This document shows, piece by piece, positions 19,020 to 27,892 of a stretch of DNA of 46,689 nt. Source of the DNA: Clostridiales bacterium (GTDB lineage Bacteria; Bacillota; Clostridia; Christensenellales; Pumilibacteraceae); assembly GCA_029070965.1 (NCBI GenBank), contig JAIEBI010000071.1, forward strand, positions 1 to 46,689, read 5' to 3'. A program made the translations under genes and the position numbers. The notes under the pieces were generated by a model. That model was given only the letters and a program-made list of their open reading frames with translations. It made no database searches and had not been told where the DNA came from. Within the stretch, counting starts at the first letter, position 1. Every line of letters begins with the position of its first letter.

Positions 19020-19546
19020 TGCATGATATATCTGACAACGTCTATTTGATAAATAGAGTCAACCCGCTCGCAAGCTATACTTTGGACAGGTTTTTGCATA
19101 ACGAGTTGGCTGTTGAACGTGCAATGACGCTTAATGACGTCAGGTTGGGTGTTTACAACGTTTTACTTTCTCACGGATTTCGTTTACAGCTAAACGGTTG
19201 TGAGTTTTTGGCGTCGTTGGCGGCAAGATACATAGTAAAAAGCGATTACGACGAGCAAAAGGCTATTTCGGCTATCGCTATATCAATGGGAACAAACGAT
19301 GATTTTATTATCGGTTGTATCAATGGAAGTATTATTCGCAACAAACAATTCATCTCGATAGCAAGTAGAACGCTGGGTGTGACTATACCGCCGGACAAAA
19401 CAAGCATAACGGATGTGGTAACAATAGTCGGAGCGGTGTTCAAGGTTTATTTCAATTACACGGTCGATACCGAACATTTCGAGGAGGATGACCGTCCGGC
19501 AATCAATTTCAGTAGGGCAATATTGGATCATGGAAAAAAACGATAA
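19019..19546 (+). CDS. Orphan Spo0A C-terminal-domain-like protein 2
   Basis: The product has 175 residues, starting at ATG 19019, which overlaps the stop of the previous gene (TAATG). Residues 38-145 show the same layout as its neighbour and Spo0A: VYNVLLSHGFRLQLNGCEFL, then DEQKAISAIAISMGTN, a helix FIIGCINGSII where Spo0A has its recognition helix, and NKQFISIASRTLGVTIPPDK, which aligns well with the Spo0A NIDSISSLFGYTVSMTKAK stretch. The recognition-helix position has almost no charge here, so it may have lost DNA binding or act as a partner of protein 1. It overlaps the response regulator gene by 17 bases. Assignment is by eye and weaker than for protein 1. Confidence 0.6.
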   Translation: MHDISDNVYLINRVNPLASYTLDRFLHNELAVERAMTLNDVRLGVYNVLLSHGFRLQLNGCEFLASLAARYIVKSDYDEQKAISAIAISMGTNDDFIIGCINGSIIRNKQFISIASRTLGVTIPPDKTSITDVVTIVGAVFKVYFNYTVDTEHFEEDDRPAINFSRAILDHGKKR

Positions 19547-20219
19547 AAAAATCAAAATATTGATAGTTGACGACGACGAAAACATTTGTCAATTGTTGGG
19601 ATTGTATTTGGATCGTGATGGGTTTACCGCGGAGTTTTGTCATGACGGTAATACTGCGCTGTCTAAGCTTTCGTCAAGCGTTTACGACGGCGTGGTTTTG
19701 GACGTAATGATGCCCGGTCCCGACGGTTTCGAGGTGCTTTCCGAGCTTCGCAAATTCAGCGAAGTGCCGGTAATTATGCTATCGGCGCGCGGCGAATCAA
19801 TAGATAGGATTTCTGGACTTAACCGAGGTGCGGACGATTACATAACAAAGCCGTTCGAGCCGCAAGAGCTAATTGCACGTATTCGCGCGGTGTTGCGCAG
19901 GTCCAAGCCGGCCGAGGAAATCAAAAACGTGACGCTATTCAATCTTAACGTCAACCTTACCGAATTCATCGTTACGCTCAACGGCGAAAAGGTGGATATG
20001 CCACCCAAGGAAATCGAACTTTTGTATATGCTTGCCAAAACGCCTATGCATGTTTTTACGCGCGACGAACTGCTCAACGCCATTTGGGGACAAGGCTATT
20101 CGGGCGATTCGCGCACAGTTGACGTTCATGTCAAGCGTGTGCGCGAAAAGCTGGGGGACAATCCGCACTGGCAGCTTACAACCGTATGGGGAGTGGGCTA
20201 CAAAATAGAGGTTAAGTAG
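19530..20219 (+). CDS. OmpR/PhoB-family response regulator
   Basis: This is a 229-residue two-component regulator. The receiver domain has the acidic pocket DDD (14-16), the phosphoacceptor Asp58 in VVLDVMMPGPDG, the conserved Ser/Thr in MLSARG and Lys107 in ITKPFEP. A winged-helix DNA-binding domain follows, with FTRDELLNAIWG, the recognition helix RTVDVHVKRVREKLG and the wing TVWGVGYK. It is the predicted partner of the kinase that begins 8 bases downstream. The start is ATG 19530, inside the end of the Spo0A-C-like gene 2, which suggests translational coupling between the unusual pair and this system. The signal and targets are unknown. Confidence 0.93.
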   Translation: MEKNDKKIKILIVDDDENICQLLGLYLDRDGFTAEFCHDGNTALSKLSSSVYDGVVLDVMMPGPDGFEVLSELRKFSEVPVIMLSARGESIDRISGLNRGADDYITKPFEPQELIARIRAVLRRSKPAEEIKNVTLFNLNVNLTEFIVTLNGEKVDMPPKEIELLYMLAKTPMHVFTRDELLNAIWGQGYSGDSRTVDVHVKRVREKLGDNPHWQLTTVWGVGYKIEVK

Positions 20220-20227
20220 GTGCGAAA

Positions 20228-21328
20228 GTGGCTGACGGAAAGTTTACCGTAAAAAGATTTTTCAAATCTCATATTTTTAGAATTGCCGTCGCCTTTATAG
20301 TCGTTTTTTCTACTGTGTTTTTTCCGATGTATTTTGTATATCCGCAAGCGGACAGCGAGCAGCGCAATATTATAATTGTACTGATAGCGTTTGCATGCGT
20401 ATTCGAGGCTATTGCTTACACGCTTGTATCACACTATTTTGTTTACGCTAAAATAGGTAGAGCGTCCAACCGATTAAAGAATATGACGCACGACGGAAAT
20501 TTGACTAAAACCGATTCCGTAACAATCGATAACTGCGCCGACGATTTACAAGGCGCGGTAAACGCTACTGCCGACGAGTACGCGCGGCTTGCGCAAGTAC
20601 GAAAGACGTTTGTTGCCAACGCTTCTCATGAGCTGCGTACGCCGCTGACATCCGTACAAGGATTTTTGCAGGCGGTATTGGACGGAACTGCAAGTGAGGA
20701 TGACAAAGATAAATACTTAAAAATTGCGCTTAGCGAAACCAAGCGGTTAAACGCGCTCATCACGTCCATGCTTGATCTTTCAAGGCTGGATTCAGGTAAA
20801 AACCCGTTGGTGCGTACCAAGTTCGACATTAACGATATCATCAATGAAGTTGCCGCAAAGTTCGAGCCTGCGCTTATTAAAAAAGCGTTGCAGGCCAACG
20901 TCGAGTTTGCGCGTGACACTTGCTACGTTTTTGCCGACAAGGATAAAATCATACAGGTAATAACAAATCTTTTGGATAACGCCATCAAGTATTCACCGGC
21001 ATATTCCAGAATTATTCTTACCACAAGCATTCACGAAAACAAGGTGTACGTAACGGTGCGCGATTTCGGGTACGGAATAAGCAAAAAGGACCAAATGCTT
21101 ATTTGGGACACCTTCTATATGACCGACAAATCGCGTTCGCCGGTCAAGACGAAAGGCTCGGGGCTTGGGCTTTCGATTGTAAAAAAGATAATCGACGAGC
21201 ATGGGGAAGTAGTTTGGGTGGAAAGCAGCCGCGGCGCGGGTGCAACGTTTATTTTTACGCTAACGCTGTTCGACCCCGCAAAACATAACCCCGCCGTCGG
21301 GAAAATAATACAAGCGCCTGAACAATAA
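20228..21328 (+). CDS. Membrane sensor histidine kinase
   Basis: The 366-residue kinase has two transmembrane helices (about 17-37 and 47-69) joined by an extracytoplasmic loop of only about 10 residues, so it probably senses the membrane or an internal cue rather than a large ligand. A short linker leads to the H-box NASHELRTPLTS with the phosphorylated His134, then the N-box NLLDNAIKYSP, the G1 box DFGYGI, the F-box-like DTFYMTDKS and the G2 box GSGLGLSIVKK. It resembles PhoR-type kinases without the PAS domain. GTG 20228 has TAGGTG upstream. It is in one operon with the preceding response regulator. Confidence 0.92.
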   Translation: MADGKFTVKRFFKSHIFRIAVAFIVVFSTVFFPMYFVYPQADSEQRNIIIVLIAFACVFEAIAYTLVSHYFVYAKIGRASNRLKNMTHDGNLTKTDSVTIDNCADDLQGAVNATADEYARLAQVRKTFVANASHELRTPLTSVQGFLQAVLDGTASEDDKDKYLKIALSETKRLNALITSMLDLSRLDSGKNPLVRTKFDINDIINEVAAKFEPALIKKALQANVEFARDTCYVFADKDKIIQVITNLLDNAIKYSPAYSRIILTTSIHENKVYVTVRDFGYGISKKDQMLIWDTFYMTDKSRSPVKTKGSGLGLSIVKKIIDEHGEVVWVESSRGAGATFIFTLTLFDPAKHNPAVGKIIQAPEQ

Positions 21329-21345
21329 GCGCTACGGAGAAATAA

Positions 21346-22047
21346 ATGGAATTGTATTTTGAACAAAACGTTACCAACAAGAATGTTGACGAACGCACTA
21401 AGCGCACAAAAGCGCTTATCGTCGCAAAAACCATTTGCATGGCTTTTGGAGTCTTTGCGCTTGTGAGTAGCGCAATGCTCGGCGACTACTTTTTCTATTA
21501 TTTTTGGATATTCGTGCTTTTTGCCGTACCATTCTTTGTAGCAATGTTCATTATAGGTAGAATAAATAAACGCTGTAATACCGAATACGACTATGTTATA
21601 GACGACGAATCTATACGCATAACCGAAATATATTTCCGCGAACGGCGCAAACAAAAGTATTCCATTAGGCTTAGGCTTATAGAATCGGTCGGTGTATTCG
21701 ATACGGAAGGCTACAAAAAAGCGGAGCGCGATACTAATAAAAAAATCCTCGCATTGGTTAATTACGACGACGAGGATTCCGTTTTGTATATTTGCTATAA
21801 AACGGATAAGGGAACGCGTAACATATTGTTTTTAGAGCCTAATAAAGGATTTATGATGGCGTTGCGGCGCGCACTTTCGACTGCCGCACTGACCGTTTTT
21901 GACAAGAGTGTGGCTGATTTGGAAAAACGTCTTGCAAAAAAAGAGCAAGAGGAAGCATTGGTCGCTGTTAATGGTTATGACGACGATGCACAAGAGCCAA
22001 ACGAAGCCGACGAAAATCACGATTACACTGACGGAGACGATAAATAA
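21346..22047 (+). CDS. Uncharacterised two-helix membrane protein (possibly DUF6106-like)
   Basis: I do not recognise a function. The 233-residue product has a charged N-terminal 22 residues (MELYFEQNVTNKNVDERTKR), two adjacent hydrophobic helices (about 23-45 and 48-71), then a cytoplasmic part with alternating beta-like stretches (YDYVIDDESIRITEIYFRERR, RLRLIESVGVFDTEGY, LYICYKTDKGTRNILFLEP), and an acidic tail. The layout recalls the DUF6106 group of Firmicutes, but I cannot confirm this. Its start has CGGAG 8 bases upstream and lies 17 bases after the kinase gene, so it is probably co-transcribed with the two-component system. Confidence 0.75.
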   Translation: MELYFEQNVTNKNVDERTKRTKALIVAKTICMAFGVFALVSSAMLGDYFFYYFWIFVLFAVPFFVAMFIIGRINKRCNTEYDYVIDDESIRITEIYFRERRKQKYSIRLRLIESVGVFDTEGYKKAERDTNKKILALVNYDDEDSVLYICYKTDKGTRNILFLEPNKGFMMALRRALSTAALTVFDKSVADLEKRLAKKEQEEALVAVNGYDDDAQEPNEADENHDYTDGDDK

Positions 22048-22051
22048 TAAT

Positions 22052-23149
22052 ATGATATATTTAGATAATGCCGCCACAACCAAGGTTTTTGACAGCGCCG
22101 TAAGTGCTGCGGAAACAGCTATGCTTACCGACTATTTCAATCCAAATGCAACGTACAAAAGCGCCGTTGCGGTCAACAATAGTATCGAGAAAGCTCGAAG
22201 CGTTATTGCAGGCGCCGTTGGAGCCAACAGTGACGAACTGATTTTTACGTCGGGCGCGACCGAATCAAACAACTGGGTATTCAACTGCGGCATAAAAAAT
22301 CACAAGGGTAATATCGTTATAACTGCGGGGGAGCATTCTTCGGTATACGAGGTTGCAATGCAGCTAAAAAGCCGCGGAAAGGACGTAAGGATAGCTCCGT
22401 TAAAGCATGACGGGACTGTAGACGAACAAGCGCTTTTGCGGCTTGTGGACGATAATACCGCACTTGTATCTATTATACACGTAAGCAACGAAACGGGCGT
22501 GGTAAACCCCGTAAAGAGTATTGCCGCGGCCGTACGGCAAAAATCGCCTAACGCATTAATTCACAGCGACGGCGTGCAAGCAATACTCAAATCGGGGCTG
22601 CCGATAAACGGACTCGGAGTCGATTATTACACCGCCAGTGCGCACAAGATAGGCGCACCCAAGGGAATAGGCTTTTTGTATATGCGGCGCGGGCTTAATA
22701 TGTCGCCGTATATCTTTGGCGGGGGGCAAGAACATGGTATGCGCTCGGGCACTCAGAACACGCCGTTCATTGCCGCTTTTGCCGCCGCAGTGCAGGAATA
22801 CGCTAAGCGCAATCGTGACGACATTCCATCACTGCGCGACGAGTTGTGTAAGTATTTGACGGATCGCGGATTTGCAGAGGTTGGGTGCGGGCAAAACAGC
22901 GGATATATTTTATGCTTGTGCGCGCCCAAGTATAAGGCCGAAATATTGCAAAACATTGTTCACGACAAGGGCGTAATTATCGGCAAGGGCGCGGCGTGTT
23001 CCGGATCGAAGCGCGGCAATCGTGTTTTGTCGGCAATGGGCGTAAAGTCGGACGAGATAGAGCGGTGTATTCGATTGAGTTTGTTTGTGGATACGACGCG
23101 CGAGGACGCTTTTACTGCGGCAAAAATAATAGCCGACGCCTGCAATTAA
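22052..23149 (+). CDS. Cysteine desulfurase (NifS/IscS-like, partner of ThiI)
   Basis: This PLP enzyme of 365 residues takes sulfur from cysteine and passes it on as a persulfide. Family marks are MIYLDNAATT at the N terminus, the PLP Lys199 in SAHKIGAPKG, RSGTQN, and the active Cys316 in GKGAACSGSK on a short loop. ATG 22052 is the start, four bases after the previous stop; the only GGAG is 15 bases upstream, which is long. The gene lies 13 bases before thiI, as nifZ-thiI in Bacillus, so sulfur delivery to tRNA thiolation is its probable main task. No scaffold gene such as iscU is nearby. Confidence 0.94.
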   Translation: MIYLDNAATTKVFDSAVSAAETAMLTDYFNPNATYKSAVAVNNSIEKARSVIAGAVGANSDELIFTSGATESNNWVFNCGIKNHKGNIVITAGEHSSVYEVAMQLKSRGKDVRIAPLKHDGTVDEQALLRLVDDNTALVSIIHVSNETGVVNPVKSIAAAVRQKSPNALIHSDGVQAILKSGLPINGLGVDYYTASAHKIGAPKGIGFLYMRRGLNMSPYIFGGGQEHGMRSGTQNTPFIAAFAAAVQEYAKRNRDDIPSLRDELCKYLTDRGFAEVGCGQNSGYILCLCAPKYKAEILQNIVHDKGVIIGKGAACSGSKRGNRVLSAMGVKSDEIERCIRLSLFVDTTREDAFTAAKIIADACN

Positions 23150-23162
23150 CAAGGAGATAAAT

Positions 23163-24323
23163 ATGTTTAATAACGTTATTTTGATACGCTTCGGCGAACT
23201 TTATCTTAAAGGCAAAAACAAGGATTACTTTGAAAATACGTTAAAAAATAATATAACCGATAAGCTTCGCGGCATAGACTGCAAGGTGTTTTTCGGGCGC
23301 GGAAGATACGTAGTAAAGGATTATGCTTCCGCTGATGAATATAATATCATTGCGCGTTTAAAGCAAGTATTCGGCATACATTCGGTTTCAGTTGCGCGCA
23401 GTTGCGGGTATGATTTTAACGAGATTGTCGAGCTTGCAATACAAATGACGCCGAATATCGGGTCATTCCGCGTAACTTCGCACCGTTCGTACAAAAAGTA
23501 TCCGCTCAACTCGTTGCAAATTAATATGCAATTAGGTGAGCGCATTTTGCAGGCCAAACCGCAATTACAAGTGGATTTACATAATCCCGATTACACATTA
23601 AACGTTGACGTACGCGAAAACGGCGACGTATACTTGTATGACAGCACGATTAAATGTGCAGGCGGTATGCCTTATGGTACCGGCGGCAACGGCTTGCTTT
23701 TGTTGTCAGGCGGCATAGACAGTCCTGTCGCGGGGTATATGCTTGCAAAACGCGGTATGAGTATCACGGCATTGCATTTTCATTCCTATCCATACACATC
23801 GGAAGCGGCTAAGCAAAAGGCGATAGACCTTGCAAAAATACTCGGCGAATATTGTCCGAATATCAAACTTATGTGCGTTTCGCTCACAGAAATTCAAGAA
23901 TCGATACACAAAAATTGCAAACCAAACTATATGATTACGCTTGTGCGACGGTTTATGATGAGGATAGCTCAAAAGGTCGCGCTTAGTAACGGCTGTGGGT
24001 GTCTTATCAACGGCGAAAGCTTGGGACAGGTAGCAAGCCAAACTTTGGAGAGCATAACCGTAACCAATGCCGTAGTGGATATTCCTGTGTTCCGCCCGTG
24101 CATAGGTATGGACAAGGACGAAATTATAGAAATAGCCGAAAATATAGGTACGTTCAAAAAATCAATAGAACCGTACGAGGATTGCTGTACGGTGTTTTTG
24201 CCCGAATTCCCGCTAATCAAGCCCACGATTGAAAAAGTCGAGGAGCAGGAGAGTCGTATACCTGATTATAACGAATTGATCGACCGTGCCCTTGGCGGAC
24301 TGGAAGCGGTACAATTGGCTTAA
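23163..24323 (+). CDS. thiI: tRNA 4-thiouridine synthase ThiI
   Basis: ThiI adenylates uridine 8 of tRNA and replaces its oxygen with sulfur. The 386-residue protein has the N-terminal ferredoxin-like and THUMP region (GELYLKGKNKDYFENTL) and the PP-loop ATPase motif LLSGGIDSP (SGGIDS at 182-187), then GYMLAKRG, NGESLGQVASQT and PYEDCCTVF. There is no C-terminal rhodanese domain, as in the Bacillus form, which relies on a dedicated desulfurase; that gene sits directly upstream. AAGGAGA precedes ATG 23163 at good spacing. It converges on the penicillin-binding protein gene with only 12 bases between stops and no clear terminator hairpin. Confidence 0.95.
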   Translation: MFNNVILIRFGELYLKGKNKDYFENTLKNNITDKLRGIDCKVFFGRGRYVVKDYASADEYNIIARLKQVFGIHSVSVARSCGYDFNEIVELAIQMTPNIGSFRVTSHRSYKKYPLNSLQINMQLGERILQAKPQLQVDLHNPDYTLNVDVRENGDVYLYDSTIKCAGGMPYGTGGNGLLLLSGGIDSPVAGYMLAKRGMSITALHFHSYPYTSEAAKQKAIDLAKILGEYCPNIKLMCVSLTEIQESIHKNCKPNYMITLVRRFMMRIAQKVALSNGCGCLINGESLGQVASQTLESITVTNAVVDIPVFRPCIGMDKDEIIEIAENIGTFKKSIEPYEDCCTVFLPEFPLIKPTIEKVEEQESRIPDYNELIDRALGGLEAVQLA

Positions 24324-24335
24324 TTTTTGCAAACA

Positions 24336-26303
24336 TTACTCCCACATATATTCGTCGTAGTAGTCTAATATATCTATGTTTTTACGTATAGGAAGGTGTC
24401 GCTTGGATAGCAAGGTCGACACTCTGTAACGTTGTTGTAACAGCGGATCGGCAAGATACACCTCGTGCGATTGCGCCAATTCGTTATAATCAACGTCAAA
24501 ATACGCCACCGAATCAGGCATAACAAACGGGACGGTAGTGTTTATATCGGCGTTTTTACAAATGCTTGTAATTATATCACAGCATGATGCGCCGGTAATC
24601 GAATTGGATATAGGTTCGTCCTTTGCACCAAACCATACGGCTATGGTGTAGTCCGACGTATAGGCAATTGCGTAACAGTCGTAATTGCCGTTTTCGTCGC
24701 CGTTTGTGCCGGTCTTTGCGGCAATAACACCGCTGTATTTCAGTTTTTTCGCGGTGCCGGACTGCGCACAAGTCATAAGCATATCGGTCAGCAAATACGC
24801 CGTATCGTCACCGACGGCGCGGTTTTGTGCGCGATTAGACCTATAAACGTCCGTTTTATCCGTGTTTATTATATCATTCACATATCCGACGTCGGAATAA
24901 ATGCCGCTGTTTGCAAGTGTGCGGTAAGCATTAGCTATTTCGGGCAAGGTAACGCCTTTTTCCATTCCGCCAAGTGCCACTGCAAGTGTGTTGTCAGATT
25001 GCTCGAAATTCAATCCAAATCTACGCGCAACGGATATAGATTGATCGACGCCGAATTGTTTCATTAATTTGACCGCCGCAATATTGGACGAATATTTAAG
25101 GCAATCGCGCATAGATAAATATCCTCGGTAAACGCCTTTATAATTGGCCGGCGAATAATCGCCGAATACGGTCGGCTCATCACAAATTTGAGTCAGGGGA
25201 TTGAGCCCCGATTCTAACGCGACGGCATAAGACGTAAACGGTTTAATAGTTGAAGCCGGCGAACGCTTGGGATTGATATACTTTGTGCCGTTGGTTTCGT
25301 CACAAACTATTCCGCCCGTATTATTTGCAAGCACAAGTACACGCGCATTATAATTGCTACCGATATTAGATAGTGCCGTGCGGGCAGAATTGGCTATTGT
25401 CGGGTCGTACGATGTACGAATTGTGTAGTTTTTCAAAAACAGTGTTTTTTCAGAACAATTAAGCGCGGCGCACGCTGATTTGAGCGTTGCTGTCACAAAC
25501 TGATTGCTACGATTTTTACCGAATTCGAGCGGCTCGGCAAGCGCGTTTTCATACTCGGATTTGGTAATCAGTTTTTGATTCAACATTTCTTTAAGTACGA
25601 GACGTTTACGTTTATTCAAATTATCGATATTGTTGTACGGACTGTATTTTGCAGGGTTGTTTATAATAGACGCCAACACTGCCGATTGGGCGAGCGTAAG
25701 TTCGGAAGCAGGCTTATCGAACATAACGCGGCTTGCAGTTCCCAAGCCGCGAATGCCCGATCCGAAATATAAAACGTTAAGATAGCTCTCCAATATTTGG
25801 CGCTTACTATAAACGCGTTCCAGTTTGCGCGCCAAGCGTATTTCGCTGATTTTTCGGCGCAAGGTTTTTTCATTGGATAAGTGCGTGTTCTTGATAAGCT
25901 GTTGCGTAATAGTCGATGCGCCTTGATTAAATCCGCCCGATTTGATGTTAGAAACAAATGCGGATGCCATACGTTTGTAATCCACGCCATGGTGAGAATA
26001 GAAGCGTTTATCCTCGATAGCAATAAAAGCGTCAACAGTATTTTTAGGCAATGTATCGATATTTACGGAAATATTATTGTTGCCAAAGTAAACCGCATCG
26101 TCAATCGGATTGCCGTAAGCGTCGAGCAACGTCACAGATCGCGAGTAAGTTGTCAGCTTATCCAATTCAAGCCGCTCCGAACCGAATATAGTCACATTAG
26201 GCTCTATCAGCAAAAAGAAAAAGCCTGCCGCAAGCAAAACGATTCCGACAAAAACCGCCAAACATATAAGTACAAACTTTGTGGCTTTCGAGGCTTTTTT
26301 CAT
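24336..26303 (-). CDS. Class A penicillin-binding protein (bifunctional transglycosylase/transpeptidase)
   Basis: This 655-residue cell-wall synthase has a membrane anchor (about 10-33), then the GT51 glycosyltransferase domain with IEDKRFYSHHGVD (catalytic Glu97), GASTITQQLIKNTHLS, RKISEIRLARKLE and LESYLNVLYFG. The transpeptidase domain has the active Ser351 and Lys354 in SPASTIKPF, SSN (405-407) and KTGT (from 530). All motifs are intact. The order and length fit PBP1A-type enzymes. ATG 26303 has no strong Shine-Dalgarno sequence. It seems to be transcribed alone: upstream there are 308 bases without genes. Confidence 0.94.
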   Translation of the reverse strand: MKKASKATKFVLICLAVFVGIVLLAAGFFFLLIEPNVTIFGSERLELDKLTTYSRSVTLLDAYGNPIDDAVYFGNNNISVNIDTLPKNTVDAFIAIEDKRFYSHHGVDYKRMASAFVSNIKSGGFNQGASTITQQLIKNTHLSNEKTLRRKISEIRLARKLERVYSKRQILESYLNVLYFGSGIRGLGTASRVMFDKPASELTLAQSAVLASIINNPAKYSPYNNIDNLNKRKRLVLKEMLNQKLITKSEYENALAEPLEFGKNRSNQFVTATLKSACAALNCSEKTLFLKNYTIRTSYDPTIANSARTALSNIGSNYNARVLVLANNTGGIVCDETNGTKYINPKRSPASTIKPFTSYAVALESGLNPLTQICDEPTVFGDYSPANYKGVYRGYLSMRDCLKYSSNIAAVKLMKQFGVDQSISVARRFGLNFEQSDNTLAVALGGMEKGVTLPEIANAYRTLANSGIYSDVGYVNDIINTDKTDVYRSNRAQNRAVGDDTAYLLTDMLMTCAQSGTAKKLKYSGVIAAKTGTNGDENGNYDCYAIAYTSDYTIAVWFGAKDEPISNSITGASCCDIITSICKNADINTTVPFVMPDSVAYFDVDYNELAQSHEVYLADPLLQQRYRVSTLLSKRHLPIRKNIDILDYYDEYMWE

Positions 26304-26352
26304 ACTGATAGTATCTTAATCATTATTAACTGTTATACATACAAAAGAAAAC

Positions 26353-26402
26353 ATATAAGAATGAAAATCGCAATCAACAAATAAGACAAAAATATAAGAA
26401 TG
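26353..26402. repeat. Direct repeat ATATAAGAATG, two copies
   Basis: The same 11 bases occur at 26353-26363 and 26392-26402, with 39 bases between the starts, close upstream of the penicillin-binding protein start on -. The spacing of about four helical turns would suit a regulator, but in AT-rich DNA this may be chance. Confidence 0.3.
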
Positions 26403-26471
26403 TTTGCCAAAAGTCATGAACAGCTCAAAATAACAATAACAACAATAAAGCCTTATTTGCTACTTTTTAAT

Positions 26472-26513
26472 ACCTATCACTTCGCAAAAGCTGTCTTTTG
26501 CGAAGTGATAGGT
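26472..26513. repeat. Perfect 19-bp inverted repeat with 4-base loop
   Basis: The arms ACCTATCACTTCGCAAAAG and CTTTTGCGAAGTGATAGGT are fully complementary around CTGT. Neither strand has a T-run after the stem, so it is not a standard intrinsic terminator, although it lies about 100 bases after the mtaB stop in the direction of transcription. It could mark the 3' end of the mtaB message, an operator, or a remnant of a small mobile element. Confidence 0.8.
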
Positions 26514-26611
26514 TATATATGCCGTAACATTTATTATTAGTGCCCTACCGCGCGTCTATATATTAAATGTCTAAAATCACTATTCAAATTACAAAGTCAT
26601 CTATAAACAAA

Positions 26612-27892
26612 TCAAATTCCGATTATTCCACAATCGTCGTGCAATTCAGTCAATTTTAAATTGACTATTTCACCGCAGGGAGCGTGAGAATATACCTTAA
26701 TATAATTGGGCGTATAGCCAACGTTATATTCACCCTCGGAGTCTTCTATATACACAGGGACTGTTGTGCCCAAATTTTTGCGCAAAAACTGCATACGTAG
26801 CTGTTTTTTTATGTCGAGCAGTTTATTTACACGTGATTTTACTATATAGGGAGGCAATTCACCGTATTTTTTTGCTGCCAACGTACCCGTTCGCCTACTA
26901 TAAGGAAAAACATGAATGTCCGAGAAGGCACAATCCTTAATAAAATTGCAGCTTTTTTCAAATAATTCATCTGTTTCGGTAGGAAATCCGACAATAACGT
27001 CGGTCGTAATTCCGGCAAGCGGAAAATATTGTCGTATCAGCTCTATCTTACTGAAAAAATACTCGGTGGTATATCGCCTATTCATACTTTTTAGCACTGT
27101 ATTAGCGCCGTTTTGCAACGATAAATGAAAGTGTGGACAATATCCGCCCCGAGCCATTACGTCCAGCAGAGGCCCATTTACGGCCTCACATTCTAACGAT
27201 CCTAATCGTTTTCGCATTTTTGTAGTCGACAAAGTCTCTAAAAGTGCCGATAAATCGGTGCCGATATCCTTACCGTATGACGATATATCTACGCCCGTAA
27301 TCACCGCCTCTTTAGACTCTATTTGTTTGCATTCACGCACAATATCTTCAATGCTCCGCGACCTGCTACGCCCCCGCAAATACGGAATAATGCAATATGT
27401 ACAAAACCTATTACAGCCGTCTTGAATTTTTATAAATGCCCTCGTTTTATCCGATATTGGATATTCCTCATAGCAAAACCCCCTGCATTTTTCGACACTT
27501 TCAGCCAAATTGTCTAATAGTATTATATTTGATAGAGTATTATATTGATTATCTTTACATATATTTTTAACCGTATTTAATACAAAATCGGCTTTATTCA
27601 CCGTCCCGCTTATTGCTATTACGTTGTTTTTGGCGAATGTTTGCGGATGATTTTGTGAGCTACACCCTACTACTATGATTTTACAATCCGGATTTAGTTT
27701 GCGCATCTTGGAAATATGCTGCCTCGATTTTTTGTCTGCTTCCGCCGTTACTGAGCATGTATTTAAAACATAAACGTCGGCAAGTTCTAAACCTTCCGAC
27801 GCTAAATAGTTGTTTAATCTAAGCGTTGCCACAATGGACGCGCTTTCGCATTGATTTACTTTACATCCGAGTGTGATTACACGTATGTTCAA
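26612..27892 (-). CDS. mtaB: tRNA t6A37 methylthiotransferase MtaB
   Basis: MtaB converts t6A37 to ms2t6A37 in tRNAs reading ANN codons. The N-terminal domain has the diagnostic TLGCKVNQ, then VLNTCSVTAEAD and VVGCSSQ. The radical SAM motif is CNRFCTYC followed by IPYLRGRSRSR. HLSLQNGAN and a C-terminal TRAM-like part complete the order, with 426 residues. TTG 27892 is chosen as start because GTGGGG and GGGAG lie upstream at suitable distance and it overlaps the rsmE stop as TTGA; GTG 27901 is the alternative. It is the last gene of pta-prmA-rsmE-mtaB. The prmA-rsmE-mtaB order is known from the dnaJ region of Bacillus, but no chaperone genes are present here. Confidence 0.93.
   Translation of the reverse strand: MNIRVITLGCKVNQCESASIVATLRLNNYLASEGLELADVYVLNTCSVTAEADKKSRQHISKMRKLNPDCKIIVVGCSSQNHPQTFAKNNVIAISGTVNKADFVLNTVKNICKDNQYNTLSNIILLDNLAESVEKCRGFCYEEYPISDKTRAFIKIQDGCNRFCTYCIIPYLRGRSRSRSIEDIVRECKQIESKEAVITGVDISSYGKDIGTDLSALLETLSTTKMRKRLGSLECEAVNGPLLDVMARGGYCPHFHLSLQNGANTVLKSMNRRYTTEYFFSKIELIRQYFPLAGITTDVIVGFPTETDELFEKSCNFIKDCAFSDIHVFPYSRRTGTLAAKKYGELPPYIVKSRVNKLLDIKKQLRMQFLRKNLGTTVPVYIEDSEGEYNVGYTPNYIKVYSHAPCGEIVNLKLTELHDDCGIIGI

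Larger units (their letters stand above)
26304..26611. other. Gene-free region between mtaB and the penicillin-binding protein gene
   Basis: This AT-rich stretch holds no credible reading frame. It contains a perfect 19-bp inverted repeat (26472-26513) and two copies of ATATAAGAATG (26353-26363 and 26392-26402). The promoter of the downstream penicillin-binding protein gene (- strand) should be here, but no box pair is convincing. Confidence 0.6.
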
